A stretch of DNA of 64,000 bases from Glossina fuscipes. Taxonomy: Eukaryota; Arthropoda; Insecta; Diptera; Glossinidae. The DNA lies in the NCBI RefSeq assembly GCF_014805625.2, contig NW_023998564.1, positions 1,740,855 through 1,804,854 of the forward strand, given 5' to 3'. Position numbers and translations under genes: made by a program. Below the pieces are notes generated by a model, which was not told the DNA's origin, did no database searches, and saw only the letters and a list, made by a program, of their open reading frames with translations. This document shows positions 50,191 to 59,872 of the stretch, one piece after another (the stretch's first letter is position 1; each line of letters begins with the position of its first letter).

Positions 50191-51715
50191 TGTTACGAAA
50201 ATCCCAAATTCAGTAAATGCCAGCTAAGTAATTTTTGTAATAATAAATTCCCTAAAGAAGGAAAAATCAAATGAACATTCGCAGGCGTCTCATGCAGCAG
50301 CAGGTCGATGAAAACGATTAGCGGAAAAGCACGTAAAAGTTAAGTGCACATTCGCAGGCGCGTCAGGCAGGTGCAGGCCGATGGAAACGATTAGAGGAAA
50401 AGCACGCAAAAGCTAAGTGCACATTCGCAGGCGCGTCATGCAGGTGCAGGCCGATGGAAACGATTAGAGGGAAAACCAGGCTGGGATTACAAATAAAACC
50501 ATAAATTTAGGTATAGAATTTGTAGCAAGGGTTTATCGTGGGTTCCTGCCTGAAAGGCTTAACCCCACGGTGGCCCAAGCGACTTTAAGCGTACTATGCC
50601 CCCTGGCTAGTTAGACAATCCCCACAGAGTAGGGGCCTAAACAACACCAGAGTCCAGAACAGTTTATTGTGTATGGAACAATAAACCCCACTCTGGTCAG
50701 TGGTGAGGCCTAGCTGCACTCGACTGTTCCAGTTTGGCTAGGAACTTGCCAACCACAGCCACCACGAGTACTCCCCGAAGGGCCGCACCCAAGCAGTCAG
50801 GACTCACAAATTGATCAACGCTCGCTTCCGCCATAAGGCTTCCACGGCGCTGTTGATCAATTACCACCATTACCCGCAGACATCCGTGACATATGTTCAG
50901 AAGTAAAAATAGGCAAAGGGGGAAAAAGCCTTTCAGGCAAATCCCTTTTTTCATGTATTAATTAATTAATTCTTGAGAGGGTTTTTTAATAATCGGCCAA
51001 AGGGAAGGCCGTCCGTCAATTCCTTTTTCTATTATTATTATTCTATAGAAAAAAATTTATTTCATTACGACTTTATGAACAAAGTCCATCATACACCCGA
51101 GGGCATACGTGGCTTTGTGAGGCAAGCCTCCTGACCCCCGTGGCTCCTAGTTTGTTTTACAAAGCCTTTGGTATACTTTGGGCCGATGTTAAAAACAATC
51201 GTACTTGCTTCGGATTCACCACACTTCCTTGGTTGCCAACACCATGAACTACTTTTCTTCGAGATATATAGGTCTCGGGTATTGCACTGACATGGCAGAG
51301 TGATCTACCATGCACTCGCTAGATTTCTGCCTTCAACATACTTAAAAACCATTCATTCATATATTTCCTCGGTAGTAACCAGCTATTGAGTGAAGAGCTC
51401 ATCTTCCAGTCAACCCCTCCACCATCTCTTAGAAACTCGTCGTCGAGTTAGCAGTAAGATGCTTGTAAAATTGTATATAAATAGAATATTTGTGAAAAGT
51501 AGAGCTAGTCGGGCAAGAGCATTTGAGCTGAGAGTACGGCCAAATTAAATTGTGAAAATTCTACTGTTAAAAAATATAATTGTAAATAAATACTCCTACT
51601 GTTGTGAAAGACAAAGTAGTAAAATAAAAGAATTTTGAAGTGTATTTCTCTTGATCGAAATATCCACGATCTAGCGATACGGACTGTATCCAAAGTAAAA
51701 GCGAATTTCATAACA
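50191..51715 (+). mobile_element. Solo LTR (1525 bp) with ATAT target duplication
   Basis: Starts TGTTACGAAA and ends TTTCATAACA, a short imperfect inverted repeat with TG...CA termini, flanked by ATAT at 50187-50190 and 51716-51719. The related repeat at 54560-54620 shows the same locus without the insertion, which confirms both borders. No retroviral-type coding frames inside; the frame at 50697-50954 (minus) has no recognisable domain. Confidence 0.88.
50275..50471 (+). repeat. 73-bp tandem repeat inside the solo LTR
   Basis: Units start at 50275, 50348 and 50421, each with acattcgcaggcg, a ggtgcaggccgatg-type phrase and acgattag. The third is partial. Confidence 0.9.
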
Positions 51716-52190
51716 ATATTTTAAATACCCTTATAACGCGCAGAAACAATCTTCAAAATCCACATAAACTATATATAAATTCTTGGCCAGTTTCAAATCT
51801 TGAATGCATCTAAACATGTCCGTCCGTTCGTCTGTCCATCTGTGTGTTTGCGTAACTTTGTAGCATTTGTTGTAAACATTTCCTCGTTAGCGAAAGTGAA
51901 GATGTCGCCTACAAGTTTGCAAAAGAATTTGGAATTGACCTAAACTTTTCAAAGAATGCGCCTTCAACGCGTACATACTTCTGCGACAAAAGCTTTTGTT
52001 TTGAAAATAAAAGAAATCAACTACGCCCACTCCGTATTGTAAATTATGAGAATTTTGTTCTCTTTCTTCTTTTGTCTTTTTTCGGGCTAGACGGTGATGG
52101 GTATAAAAGATATAGTCCCGACCGGATTTAGTTTTCTTATTTGTTTTTTTTTTAACCTTACCAAGCTGCTTGTTTTTTGAAAGCATTTAT

Positions 52191-53486
52191 CATCACATAT
52201 TCATACATTTCAATTAGCATTCCATCAATTTTACCACATGTACAAATATGAAATGCGTTTTATTGAAAGTATTGGTCAATCGCCAGTTGCTAGTTCTTTC
52301 TTTTTTTCAGTTTGTAAGCACCATTCCTCTTAAAAGCTGCAACAAATCCGTTGACCGATTTTTCTTCTAATAAAAAGTCTTCAAATTGTCTTCCAGGGCA
52401 CAGAGGGCGACAAAAGCAGGTTTCAATCAGATAAAGCCGCAGCACATAAATACGGCGGGTATGGTAAAAGTTTCCGGCGAAATGCTATTGACGTAACAAA
52501 CGCATTCAGTGGTTTCTTTCGAAATCGATTCAGCTTTCCAGTAGGTATGGGCGATTATCATTGGATTAATCCATCTACGATTTTTTTATGCTTGTGCATA
52601 TCAAAATAAGTTGACATTGCAGCTTTCATTCAATGGAGTAATTCGGTGACTTGATATATAATTTAGATCTTGATCTTTTGGTTTCTTGTATCATTTCCCA
52701 CGCGGTTTATGTTGCTTTTTCAACTCGGTTCAATTGTTCTCATACTTGCCTTGTGAAATTGAGTTGATCTGTAAGTTGGCCTTGAGTTGGAATATCGTCT
52801 CGACCCCAACAATCTGTGGATTTTGGATCTTCCAATGAATGTTGAGTGGAACTGAAGTGAACCACAACTTGACTATGAGTTTGAATGTCGTCTCAATAAG
52901 TTTGCATTTCTGAACATTTCTGTGTCTTGTGACGGAACATGTTCGTCCTGAATTTCAATAAGTATGTCATTATTCCTGCTGTTTTTCCTTCGAAATGAAA
53001 AGTACGACAATTCACGCAAATGGATTTTACGTTTTCCGTTAGGAACATCAAGGATAAAGTTAGTATAACTTGCGATATAGGATTACAGAACGTCTGCAAC
53101 GCGCGGTTAAGTACAATTTTTTTCACAAAACTCTCCGTATAAGAAAAAGTTTAAACCTAACATTATGGAAATTACGCGATGGCTTTGGGTGGTATAAATC
53201 ATAGCAAGAGTTTATTTGCTTACTTCGTGTGGAGCTGAAAGGCAATGGTTCATCTCTGCTCTCTTTGCAGAGGGGCAGAAACGTTCATATGACGTCTCTA
53301 TCAGGTATTTGTTTACTAAGAATCCATGGGGCATTGAGTCTCAAACCGTGTGCTGAACGCGAAAGCAGAGCTAAGACTTTACATACTACTTTTGTGAAAC
53401 CCCAGAGACATCTGTAATTTTTTGGGTGGTGAAGACGGACTAAAGGAAGAACTGGCACATCAGGAGGAAGAAGGATGTGGTAATTA
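52191..53486. other. No firm gene; one open stretch at 52390-52605
   Basis: The plus strand is open from about 52390 to 52605, translating through GTEGDKSRFQSDKAAAHKYG and NAFSGFFRNRFSFPVGMGDY. Upstream, a tttttttcag acceptor-like site lies near 52310. I cannot assign it. The rest shows no feature. Confidence 0.3.
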
Positions 53487-54312
53487 TTAGTTTGGGGAAA
53501 AAAAATCCATTATTTTTTCGGTAGATGGCTGCACTGATAGATTTCTCGTAAAATATCGATCAAACAATTTCAGATTTATGCTCGTTGGAAAGGTGACATT
53601 TCGCAGTAAAAAAAATTCTTTTGCTGTTTTTTGTTTGGTGCATTCAGTTGTGAGTTACAGCGTGTTAAAAATGGAAGTGAACAAAGAGAAAATTCGGTAC
53701 ATATTACAGTTTTTCTTTGCCAATAACAGCCAATTATGTGCAATTTTGGTTTCGTAGATTCCGTTCAGGAATTTTTGATGTTAAAGATGCACCTCGCACA
53801 GGTAGGCCGGTCGTCGAAAATGTCGATAAAATCGGAGAAATGATCGAAGTTGACTACTGTCAACAACTGGACCGTTTGAAGATAGCGATTGACCAGAAAC
53901 GGCCAGAATTGGCCAACAGGAGAGGTGTCGTGTTCCACCAGGACAACGCTAGGCCACACACATCTACAGTGACTCGCCAGAAACTTCGGGAGCTTGGTTG
54001 GGAAGTTTTAATGCATCCGCCATACAGTCCGGACTTGGCACCAAGCGATTATCATCTTTTTCTTGCATTGCAAAATTTCTTTAATAATAAAAAATTGGAA
54101 TCTAGGGAGGATTGTGAAAATCGACTACTAGAGTTTTTTGCAAATAGAGACCAGGACTTCTATGAGAGAGGCATTTTGAAGTTACCTTTAAAATGGCAAC
54201 AAATTGTACAACAAAACGGTGCATATTTGACCCAAATCGGACAATCCGGAGCATGTTAAATAAAGTTCTGAAGTTCATATAAAAATAATGGATTTCTTTT
54301 TCCTCAAACTAA
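53487..54312 (+). mobile_element. Internally deleted mariner transposon
   Basis: Inverted ends TTAGTTTGGGG (53487) and CCTCAAACTAA (to 54312) extend imperfectly for about 28 bases, with TA on both sides (53485-53486, 54313-54314). The element is 826 bp, against about 1.3 kb for a full mariner. It retains the transposase start at 53671 (MEVNKEKIRYIL), a join to the helix-turn-helix end (VQFWFRRFRSGIFDVKDAPR), another deletion, and then the catalytic end with FHQDNARPHTS and HPPYSPDLAPSDYHLF, where the second and third D of DD34D are visible. The two deletions make it non-autonomous. Confidence 0.93.
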
Positions 54313-54419
54313 TATTTTCAGGTATATACCACTAAGTTCAAAATGCCTAAATGCAAAATGCATAAATTTATTAAAATTATATTTGGATAGTATTCTTTCT
54401 GCTTCTGCTTTCTGATAGT

Positions 54420-54665
54420 ATTTTTCAAGCGTGTCCGTCTGTGTAATTTGCTCATTACTCATAAACTATAGCAAACAAATGTACAAAAATTTGAATGCAT
54501 ATTTTGTTCTATGCAGTAGCATTCGTGCACAAAATTGGAAAACATTGACCAAGCTTATCCAATATTATAATGTATCATTGTTTAATTGTTCCTTCAACAC
54601 CTTTCCAACTCGCAGAAACAAGCTTAAAAAATTTTTGGCCGGTTTCAAATTTGGAATGCACATAA
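54420..54665 (+). repeat. Interspersed repeat family X, copy 2 (uninterrupted)
   Basis: Contains the 'gtccgtctgtgtaatttgct' start, 'cataaactatagcaaacaa', 'agcattcgtgcacaaaa', 'tgtttaattgttccttc' and 'actcgcagaaacaagct'. It is colinear with 49960-50190 joined to 51716-51830, and gives the empty-site sequence for the solo LTR at 50191. Confidence 0.7.
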
Positions 54666-55010
54666 ACATGAAGGCTGAAATGAAGGGGTGGGAAGTAGCC
54701 AATGTCGTCCCTCGTTTTGGCATCACAGGTTCTTCGTCTCAGGAGGGGGAGGCTAAGGCTAAGTTAGGTGAAGAATTGGAATGAAGTAAAGGACTAGACG
54801 GACGACGAGAGATAGGTGAAACATCTATTTCTGACTGGGCCTTTATGTCAAACGTATAGTGAGGGCTTTTGCCCAGATCCTGGTGCTAGGTTGTGCTCAG
54901 AGGCACCAGGCTCGGATTCACAAGAATGTAAGGCCATTTCTTATCGTCGCCATCACCGCACGTCTGATCAGCACTAAGTTTCATTATGAAATTTGTGCTT
55001 TGTGGAAGTT
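54666..55010. other. No gene seen
   Basis: Moderately GC-richer sequence with short frames only. No motif recognised. Confidence 0.3.
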
Positions 55011-55480
55011 TTGCATTTATCCAAATTTTTCTGTCTGTCTGTAGTTATTTCTTCTTTTTTGAAAATCCTTTTTATACCATCGGTCACTGATGGCACAAGA
55101 GCATACTAAGGGGATATACGCAATAAGAAACAAAACTGGAGATAGAACCACCGAAGCGTCTGACCGCTCGTTCGTCCGCCCATTTTTGTTTTTTGCGTTA
55201 CAAATTAATTTTCGAGATATATTGATGAAATTTAGTGCATCCGTATGTGTTGGCCCAAGTACGAACGCTAGGAAAAATGGTTCACATTGGGCCACTTTTT
55301 TATTTTCTCATACTGTATTTAAAAAAAGAAACAAGAATTGTCTGTCTGCGTATACATCTTGTTTGTTTGTGTTCCAGTTACAAGTTGTAATTTTCAAAAT
55401 ATTTTGATGAAATTTGGTATATCCACATATTTTGGCCAAAAGACGAGCGACGAGCTTGTATTATATTCTCTTGTTTATCC
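55011..55480 (+). repeat. Twofold degenerate direct repeat
   Basis: The phrase tgtctgtctg at 55029 and at 55339 is in both cases followed by 'gttacaa' and 'attttgatgaaattt'-type sequence and by 'ttggccca' or 'ttggccaaaag', about 200-310 bases apart. Confidence 0.5.
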
Positions 55481-55820
55481 CTACCCGCTGTGTAAGGCCT
55501 CGTATTTTCATAGGCGCAAAAGCTATGCTAAAAATGTTTTAATCAATTATCGCTTTTGTGGAATGTTATGAAGTTAGTCTCCTTTTTTTAAATCATATCT
55601 TATTTCTGCAGTAACAAATTAAATCTTTTTGTTTCGTTTGAGAAGTAGGACACGTATATCAATGATCAGCACTAGAATACCTCAATATAAAACCGTTGAA
55701 AAAATTTGAAGTGAAAAGTGTTCACAAAGGAGGAAAAATCTCATATCAACGGAAACTTAACACAAGTACGAAAATAAAATTCGGGCAGGATTGAATCTTT
55801 TATACCTAACACCGTTATCC

Positions 55821-55995
55821 TTAAAAAGGCAAAAGAAGTAAAAGATCAAAATTTTCATGTTCTATAATATGGAGTGGGCGTAGACGATTTTTCCTATTTT
55901 CAAAATAAAAGCTGTTGTCGTGTAGACATGTAAACGTTGTAGGCGTGTTCTTTGAAAAGTTTAGGTCAATTTCAAATTCTTTAGCAAATTTGAGT
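55821..55995 (-). repeat. Inverted copy of the family X right arm, conserved peptide
   Basis: On the minus strand this encodes KFAKEFEIDLNFSKNTPTTF, then SFYFENRKNRLRPLHIIEHE. The plus strand at 51900-52070 encodes the same type of peptide in broken frames (DLNFSKNAP, SFCFENKRNQLRPLRIVNYE). Two diverged copies about 4 kb apart, in opposite orientation. It could be a fragment of an element-encoded protein. Confidence 0.55.
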
Positions 55996-56345
55996 GAAAA
56001 AAATGAGAAATTGGTAAAAAATCGAGGATAAAAATGAAAAATGGATAAAAAATCAATGAGGGGCACGAGAAATTGATAAAAAATCAATGAAAAATTTGTA
56101 CAATATATCAAATGAATGGAGCTTAAATGTAATTTGAATGAAAAAATGAGAAATTGACATAAAATCGATCGAAAAAATGAAAAATTGATAAAAAATCCAT
56201 AAAAAAACATTAAAAATTCATAAAAAAATCAATGAGGAGCACGAGAAATTGATAAAAAATCAATGAAAAGTTTATACAATAAATCAAATGAATGGAGCTT
56301 CAATCTAAGTTGAATGAAAAAAATGAAAAATTGATAAAAAATAAA
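55996..56345. repeat. A-rich tandem repeat
   Basis: The unit is close to aaaatgagaaattgataaaaaatc with insertions of 'aatgaggggcacgagaaatt' at 56054 and a near copy at 56230. An ~180-bp higher-order duplication ends at 'caaatgaatggagctt' (56108 and 56284). Confidence 0.75.
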
Positions 56346-56564
56346 CATGGTCTCAATGATATTGTTTATTTAACTCAGTCTCTAAAAGTGCTGCAAGTGT
56401 CTGATTGTAGTAACATTAATGATCAAGGTTTAATGGTGTTTGGAAAGTTGAAAACCTTGCAACTGCTTAAAATCTATTATATGCCCGCTGTAAAAAATAT
56501 GGAAAATGTTAAAAATCAATTGCAAGAAATGTTACCAAATTGCATTATGGACATAAAGAAATAA
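56344..56564 (+). pseudogene. DMAC2L/ATP5S-like terminal coding segment
   Basis: Encodes HGLNDIVYLTQSLKVLQVSD, CSNINDQGLMVFGKLKTLQL, then MPAVKNMENVKNQLQEMLPN to a TAA. This resembles the leucine-rich C-terminus of the ATP synthase subunit s / DMAC2-like mitochondrial assembly proteins (pattern SCGNITDKG...L..LKYL.LSDLPGV). No splice acceptor precedes it; an A-rich tandem repeat does, so upstream exons are not visible. Either a displaced last exon or the 3' end of a gene whose 5' part was lost. Assignment is tentative. Confidence 0.45.
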
Positions 56565-57690
56565 TTTTTAAAAATTGCAGCATTGTCATATTTTTTTTTT
56601 TATAGATAACTTAATTGAAAGAAAGTTGGCTTTTAAACTTATGTTTATGACAAGTTAAGATAGGGTTAAAGTGTCTCAATGAAGCTAAGGAAATTAGATA
56701 GACAATAAAATTGATTTTCCTACAATCAAATATGCCTTAAAACTAAAAATAGTATTGAGTGATATTTGTCTAAACCAATAAAATAAATAAATAAGGACGT
56801 ATGTCTTCGACATCCAGTAAATTTTCGGGATTAAGTTTCTCGTCGCTCATCGTGCATTCGATAAGTTCAGATAGTATTCTAAGAAAAAAAAGTACAACTT
56901 TCGTAAAAACACGTTTTGAATGTGAAGAAGAATCTTAAGCTTAATTTTCCTTTTATGTCTCATGATGTTTAGAAAACTAAAATTCCAAAAACTTTATCTC
57001 ATGTATCCTGTAACCTCATTCTTTACGACCACCAGAAACAGACAACAATGTCTGGAACCAGTACCAGTTCATGTGCTCGTATATAACTGATACAGAGATT
57101 GCATGCAAAGATATAAAGTAGAAAATGAGTTAGATTGGACACCGTAGGTCAACTGTAATACAAGTAAAGTATTATTGAAAGAAGTAAGGACCCCCCGTAG
57201 GAATGCCCCGTTTTCCTTTTTTGAGATTCAAACTTGTCAGAATAATCGTTGAGCGGTATAAGTTTTTTCTACAAGTCTTCCCGTAGGGTCGCCCCATTAC
57301 CCAGACTCTAAATTATCTACCTTGTTTATGATAAACCTTCTTTATAAGCATCTTAATAGTCCAATAATTCAATAAAATCATTGTATACACTTCGACTACT
57401 TTTTACGCCAATAAAACCCGGAAGTAGACATAATATGCCAACACGCATTCTGCAGTTTTTTATGTTCATGGTAAACTAACCTCAATTCTTAGATTGCAAG
57501 TCATCCAAATTTTCTGTTCTAAAAATTGGAGCTTTTATCTGCGTACGATATTTATGAAGATCGGACATAACTTGAGCGACAGCCGATATGTTTGGAAACA
57601 CTTATAAATAACATGCTAAATACTTTGCGTGCGAAATTTTATTGATATCTAACCTTACATATTTCCCCCATTTTGCCTAAATCAACTTAA
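56565..57690. other. No gene seen
   Basis: AT-rich sequence with no recognisable coding, element or tandem structure. Confidence 0.35.
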
Positions 57691-57699
57691 AAACTGCTC

Positions 57700-58340
57700 A
57701 TCTAGTTTCAACTTTTCTAGCCGAATTCTACATCGGCTTTGAACATGGCTTGCTTCGTCAGCTTCTATATAAGGGCGCAACTTGTTCTACTTAGTGTAAA
57801 CCAGGTAAGGCGGCCACATATAAACGACCACAAATTTTATCCAGTAATGCATATGTTGAGCGATAACTTTTACGTAATTCGTGAAAGCCCAAAAGAAAAT
57901 GAAAGTCTATATAAACCCAATTCAAATGTGACAAATTGGATCAAACGGTGAGCATATATATAATAGGAATAATAAGTTTTTACTTATTCTCGCCAAAGGC
58001 TCTTCAAAACGCTTTGTTTTATTCATTCCATCCAAACGCTCCAATTGCTTAGATACCCAACACCGATGGGCCAAGAGCTGCATTGTGTGATGCGCCTGCT
58101 GTGCCTGACAAAGCGACCAATATAACTTTACCTGAAAATGTGTCGGTGTGTACGAGGTATTTCTCGCTTTCATAAATGCCGAAACGTGTTAACGAAAAGG
58201 TTAGTTGTCGCAATATTGAAGCCAACAGATCGTTATATAAATGGATGGGTACAAGCAGCGCCCGCTGGCCAAACCACCAAAATACCAATTCACGTTTCGT
58301 TTTATTTACAACAAGGGCCATTTTTGTTTAACTGAAAAGA
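57700..58340 (+). other. Possible gene relic, unrecognised
   Basis: Plus-strand stretches look protein-like: FYIGFEHGLLRQLLYKGATC (57725), and in another frame RRPHINDHKFYPVMHMLSDN to NVTNWIKR, ending at a GTGAGC donor (57949). After a 50-base AT-rich interval with an AG near 58001, LLRYPTPMGQELHCVMRLLC follows, then stops. The frames do not join cleanly. Degraded host gene or transposon piece. Confidence 0.3.
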
Positions 58341-58750
58341 GAAAGAAACACATGTATGTGAATTAGACATTATTTCGTGCTTTCTATACGTCATGCGATG
58401 CGAGCGTGATTGTAGATGCTTATCAATGACGAAATTTTAGCCACGAATATGAACGTAAATATCCTTGGCCTTAAAAATCACAGCACACTAACAAGTAGAG
58501 ATTTTCATTTAACTTTCATGAACGTGAACATGGAAAAGAACTATATAAAAATTATTTTTTAACTTACTAAGCAATTTTGAGAAAAAAACTTGTTTAGGGA
58601 CTTTTATTCATTTCGCTTAACATTATGGAATGGATCTTTTTTTTTGACAATATTCGTTTTAATCCTTGTCGGTTATTTAATTGTTTTAATTCTAGTTCCA
58701 TTTAGAGATTTCATTATTACAAAAAAAAAAAAAATTTCTTGAAAAATTTA
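58341..58750. other. No gene seen
   Basis: AT-rich flank of the Tigger-like element. Confidence 0.35.
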
Positions 58751-58751
58751 G

Positions 58752-59862
58752 TACAATACAAGCTCCTTATTCACGGGGTATACGTTCCATAAAAATGCCG
58801 CGAATACAGAACCCGTGAATACGGAATGCTAATTTATATGCGATTATATGGGGTACGTTCCTAGGTGACAAAATAAAAAAAAATCAATTTAATTGAAGTT
58901 TTTAAACATTTTGATTAATTATCTTAAGGCTCAGACAATGGTTTGAAGAATTTTGTGAGTTTCTCTTGCTTGGCAATTTTTAAAAGCTCCTTCAATTCAG
59001 ACTAATACGCAGCAGTCGCATTAGCAATTTGCCTCTCAAAAATAAGACTTCTTTCCATAGACGGATCAATGTTCATGAAGAAATCGCCAAGCTCATTTGC
59101 CATTCTTAAACCTTCACTTAGACTTTTCAAATTAAATGTCACGTTTCCAGTGCTTGTTGAAGCCTCTTCTTCAATGGAAGGTGAATTTAACACTTCCTCC
59201 AAGTCAGTTTCAGTCAAATCTTCATATTGCGATTCAAACAATTCCTGAATATCACTTGACTCTATCTGTTCGAACTCATCTCGTCCTATTTCATTCGCGA
59301 TTTCGGCTATGTTTGCAGTCAAAGTTTGAACTTGCACAGATTCTTCGTCATTTTCCGCAGTCATAGCAGGACACAGTTTTTTCCAGCATGACTTCAATGT
59401 GTGTGTGTGGCTTCAGTTCTGATTGATTGTGATTGATTGAAATGATTCTTTTATGTTTACGATGCATTTTGCTATGTCAAATTTCTTCCAGCATTCCATA
59501 ACATTCATATTAGGATTACATTCCATATTATCCATTATGATTTTGAAGGTTCGTCTAATTTAATAGAGCTGAAAGGTCTGGATTGTTCCTTGGTCCATAG
59601 GTTGAAGCAAAACTGTCGTGTTGGGAGGTAACAATGTCAGTTTTATGTTTGGACGCATAGTTTCAAGTTTGCGAGGAGGACCTGGTGCATTGTCCCAAAC
59701 TAGAAGTGCTTTAAAGTCTAAATTCTGTTTTCTTAAATAAGTTTTAACTTCAGAAACAAAGCAATTCCGGAAACAGTCACAAAAAATTCGTGAATAAAAA
59801 AATTTATAGCCGCGAATATGGAAATTGAGTTGCTTTTTTTTAGTCCGAGAATAAGGAGCTTT
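58752..59862 (-). mobile_element. Tigger/pogo-type DNA transposon remnant
   Basis: Ends carry an inverted repeat: aagctccttattc at 58760-58772 and its complement at 59849-59861, followed inward by 'cgggg' and 'cggact' variants. On the minus strand, 59790-59540 encodes the DDE-domain end typical of Tigger transposases (VWDNAPGPPRKLETM, LTLLPPNTTVLLQPMDQGTI). The open frame 59397-59002 is the acidic C-terminal tail (SCWKKLCPAMTAENDEES). The N-terminal DNA-binding half is absent and there are frame breaks near 59420-59560. At 1.1 kb it is a deletion derivative. One end is abutted by the tail of the I-like copy at 59873. Confidence 0.85.
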
Positions 59863-59872
59863 TATTTATTTA

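Larger units (their letters stand above)
49840..52190 (+). repeat. Interspersed repeat family X, copy 1 (split by a solo LTR)
   Basis: The left half (49840-50190) has the 'ccgtctgttcgtctgg' motif, 'aaactacaacgaataactgt' and 'gcatttgtgcacaaaa'. It matches 54430-54600. The right half (51716-52190) continues with 'gcgcagaaacaatcttcaaaa' and 'ggccagtttcaaatctt', matching 54600-54660, then a segment that is inverted at 55821-55995. The identity of the element class is unknown. Confidence 0.65.

Noticed and set aside
50697..50954. 85-residue minus-strand frame starting with a signal-peptide-like stretch
   Set aside because: Inside the solo LTR, no homologous domain recognised, ends in low-information sequence.
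58049..58321. 90-residue minus-strand frame
   Set aside because: No recognisable family. The plus strand of the same region looks slightly more coding-like, and neither is convincing.
59002..59397. Independent acidic host protein
   Set aside because: The sequence directly upstream encodes Tigger transposase motifs, so this is the transposase C-terminal tail.
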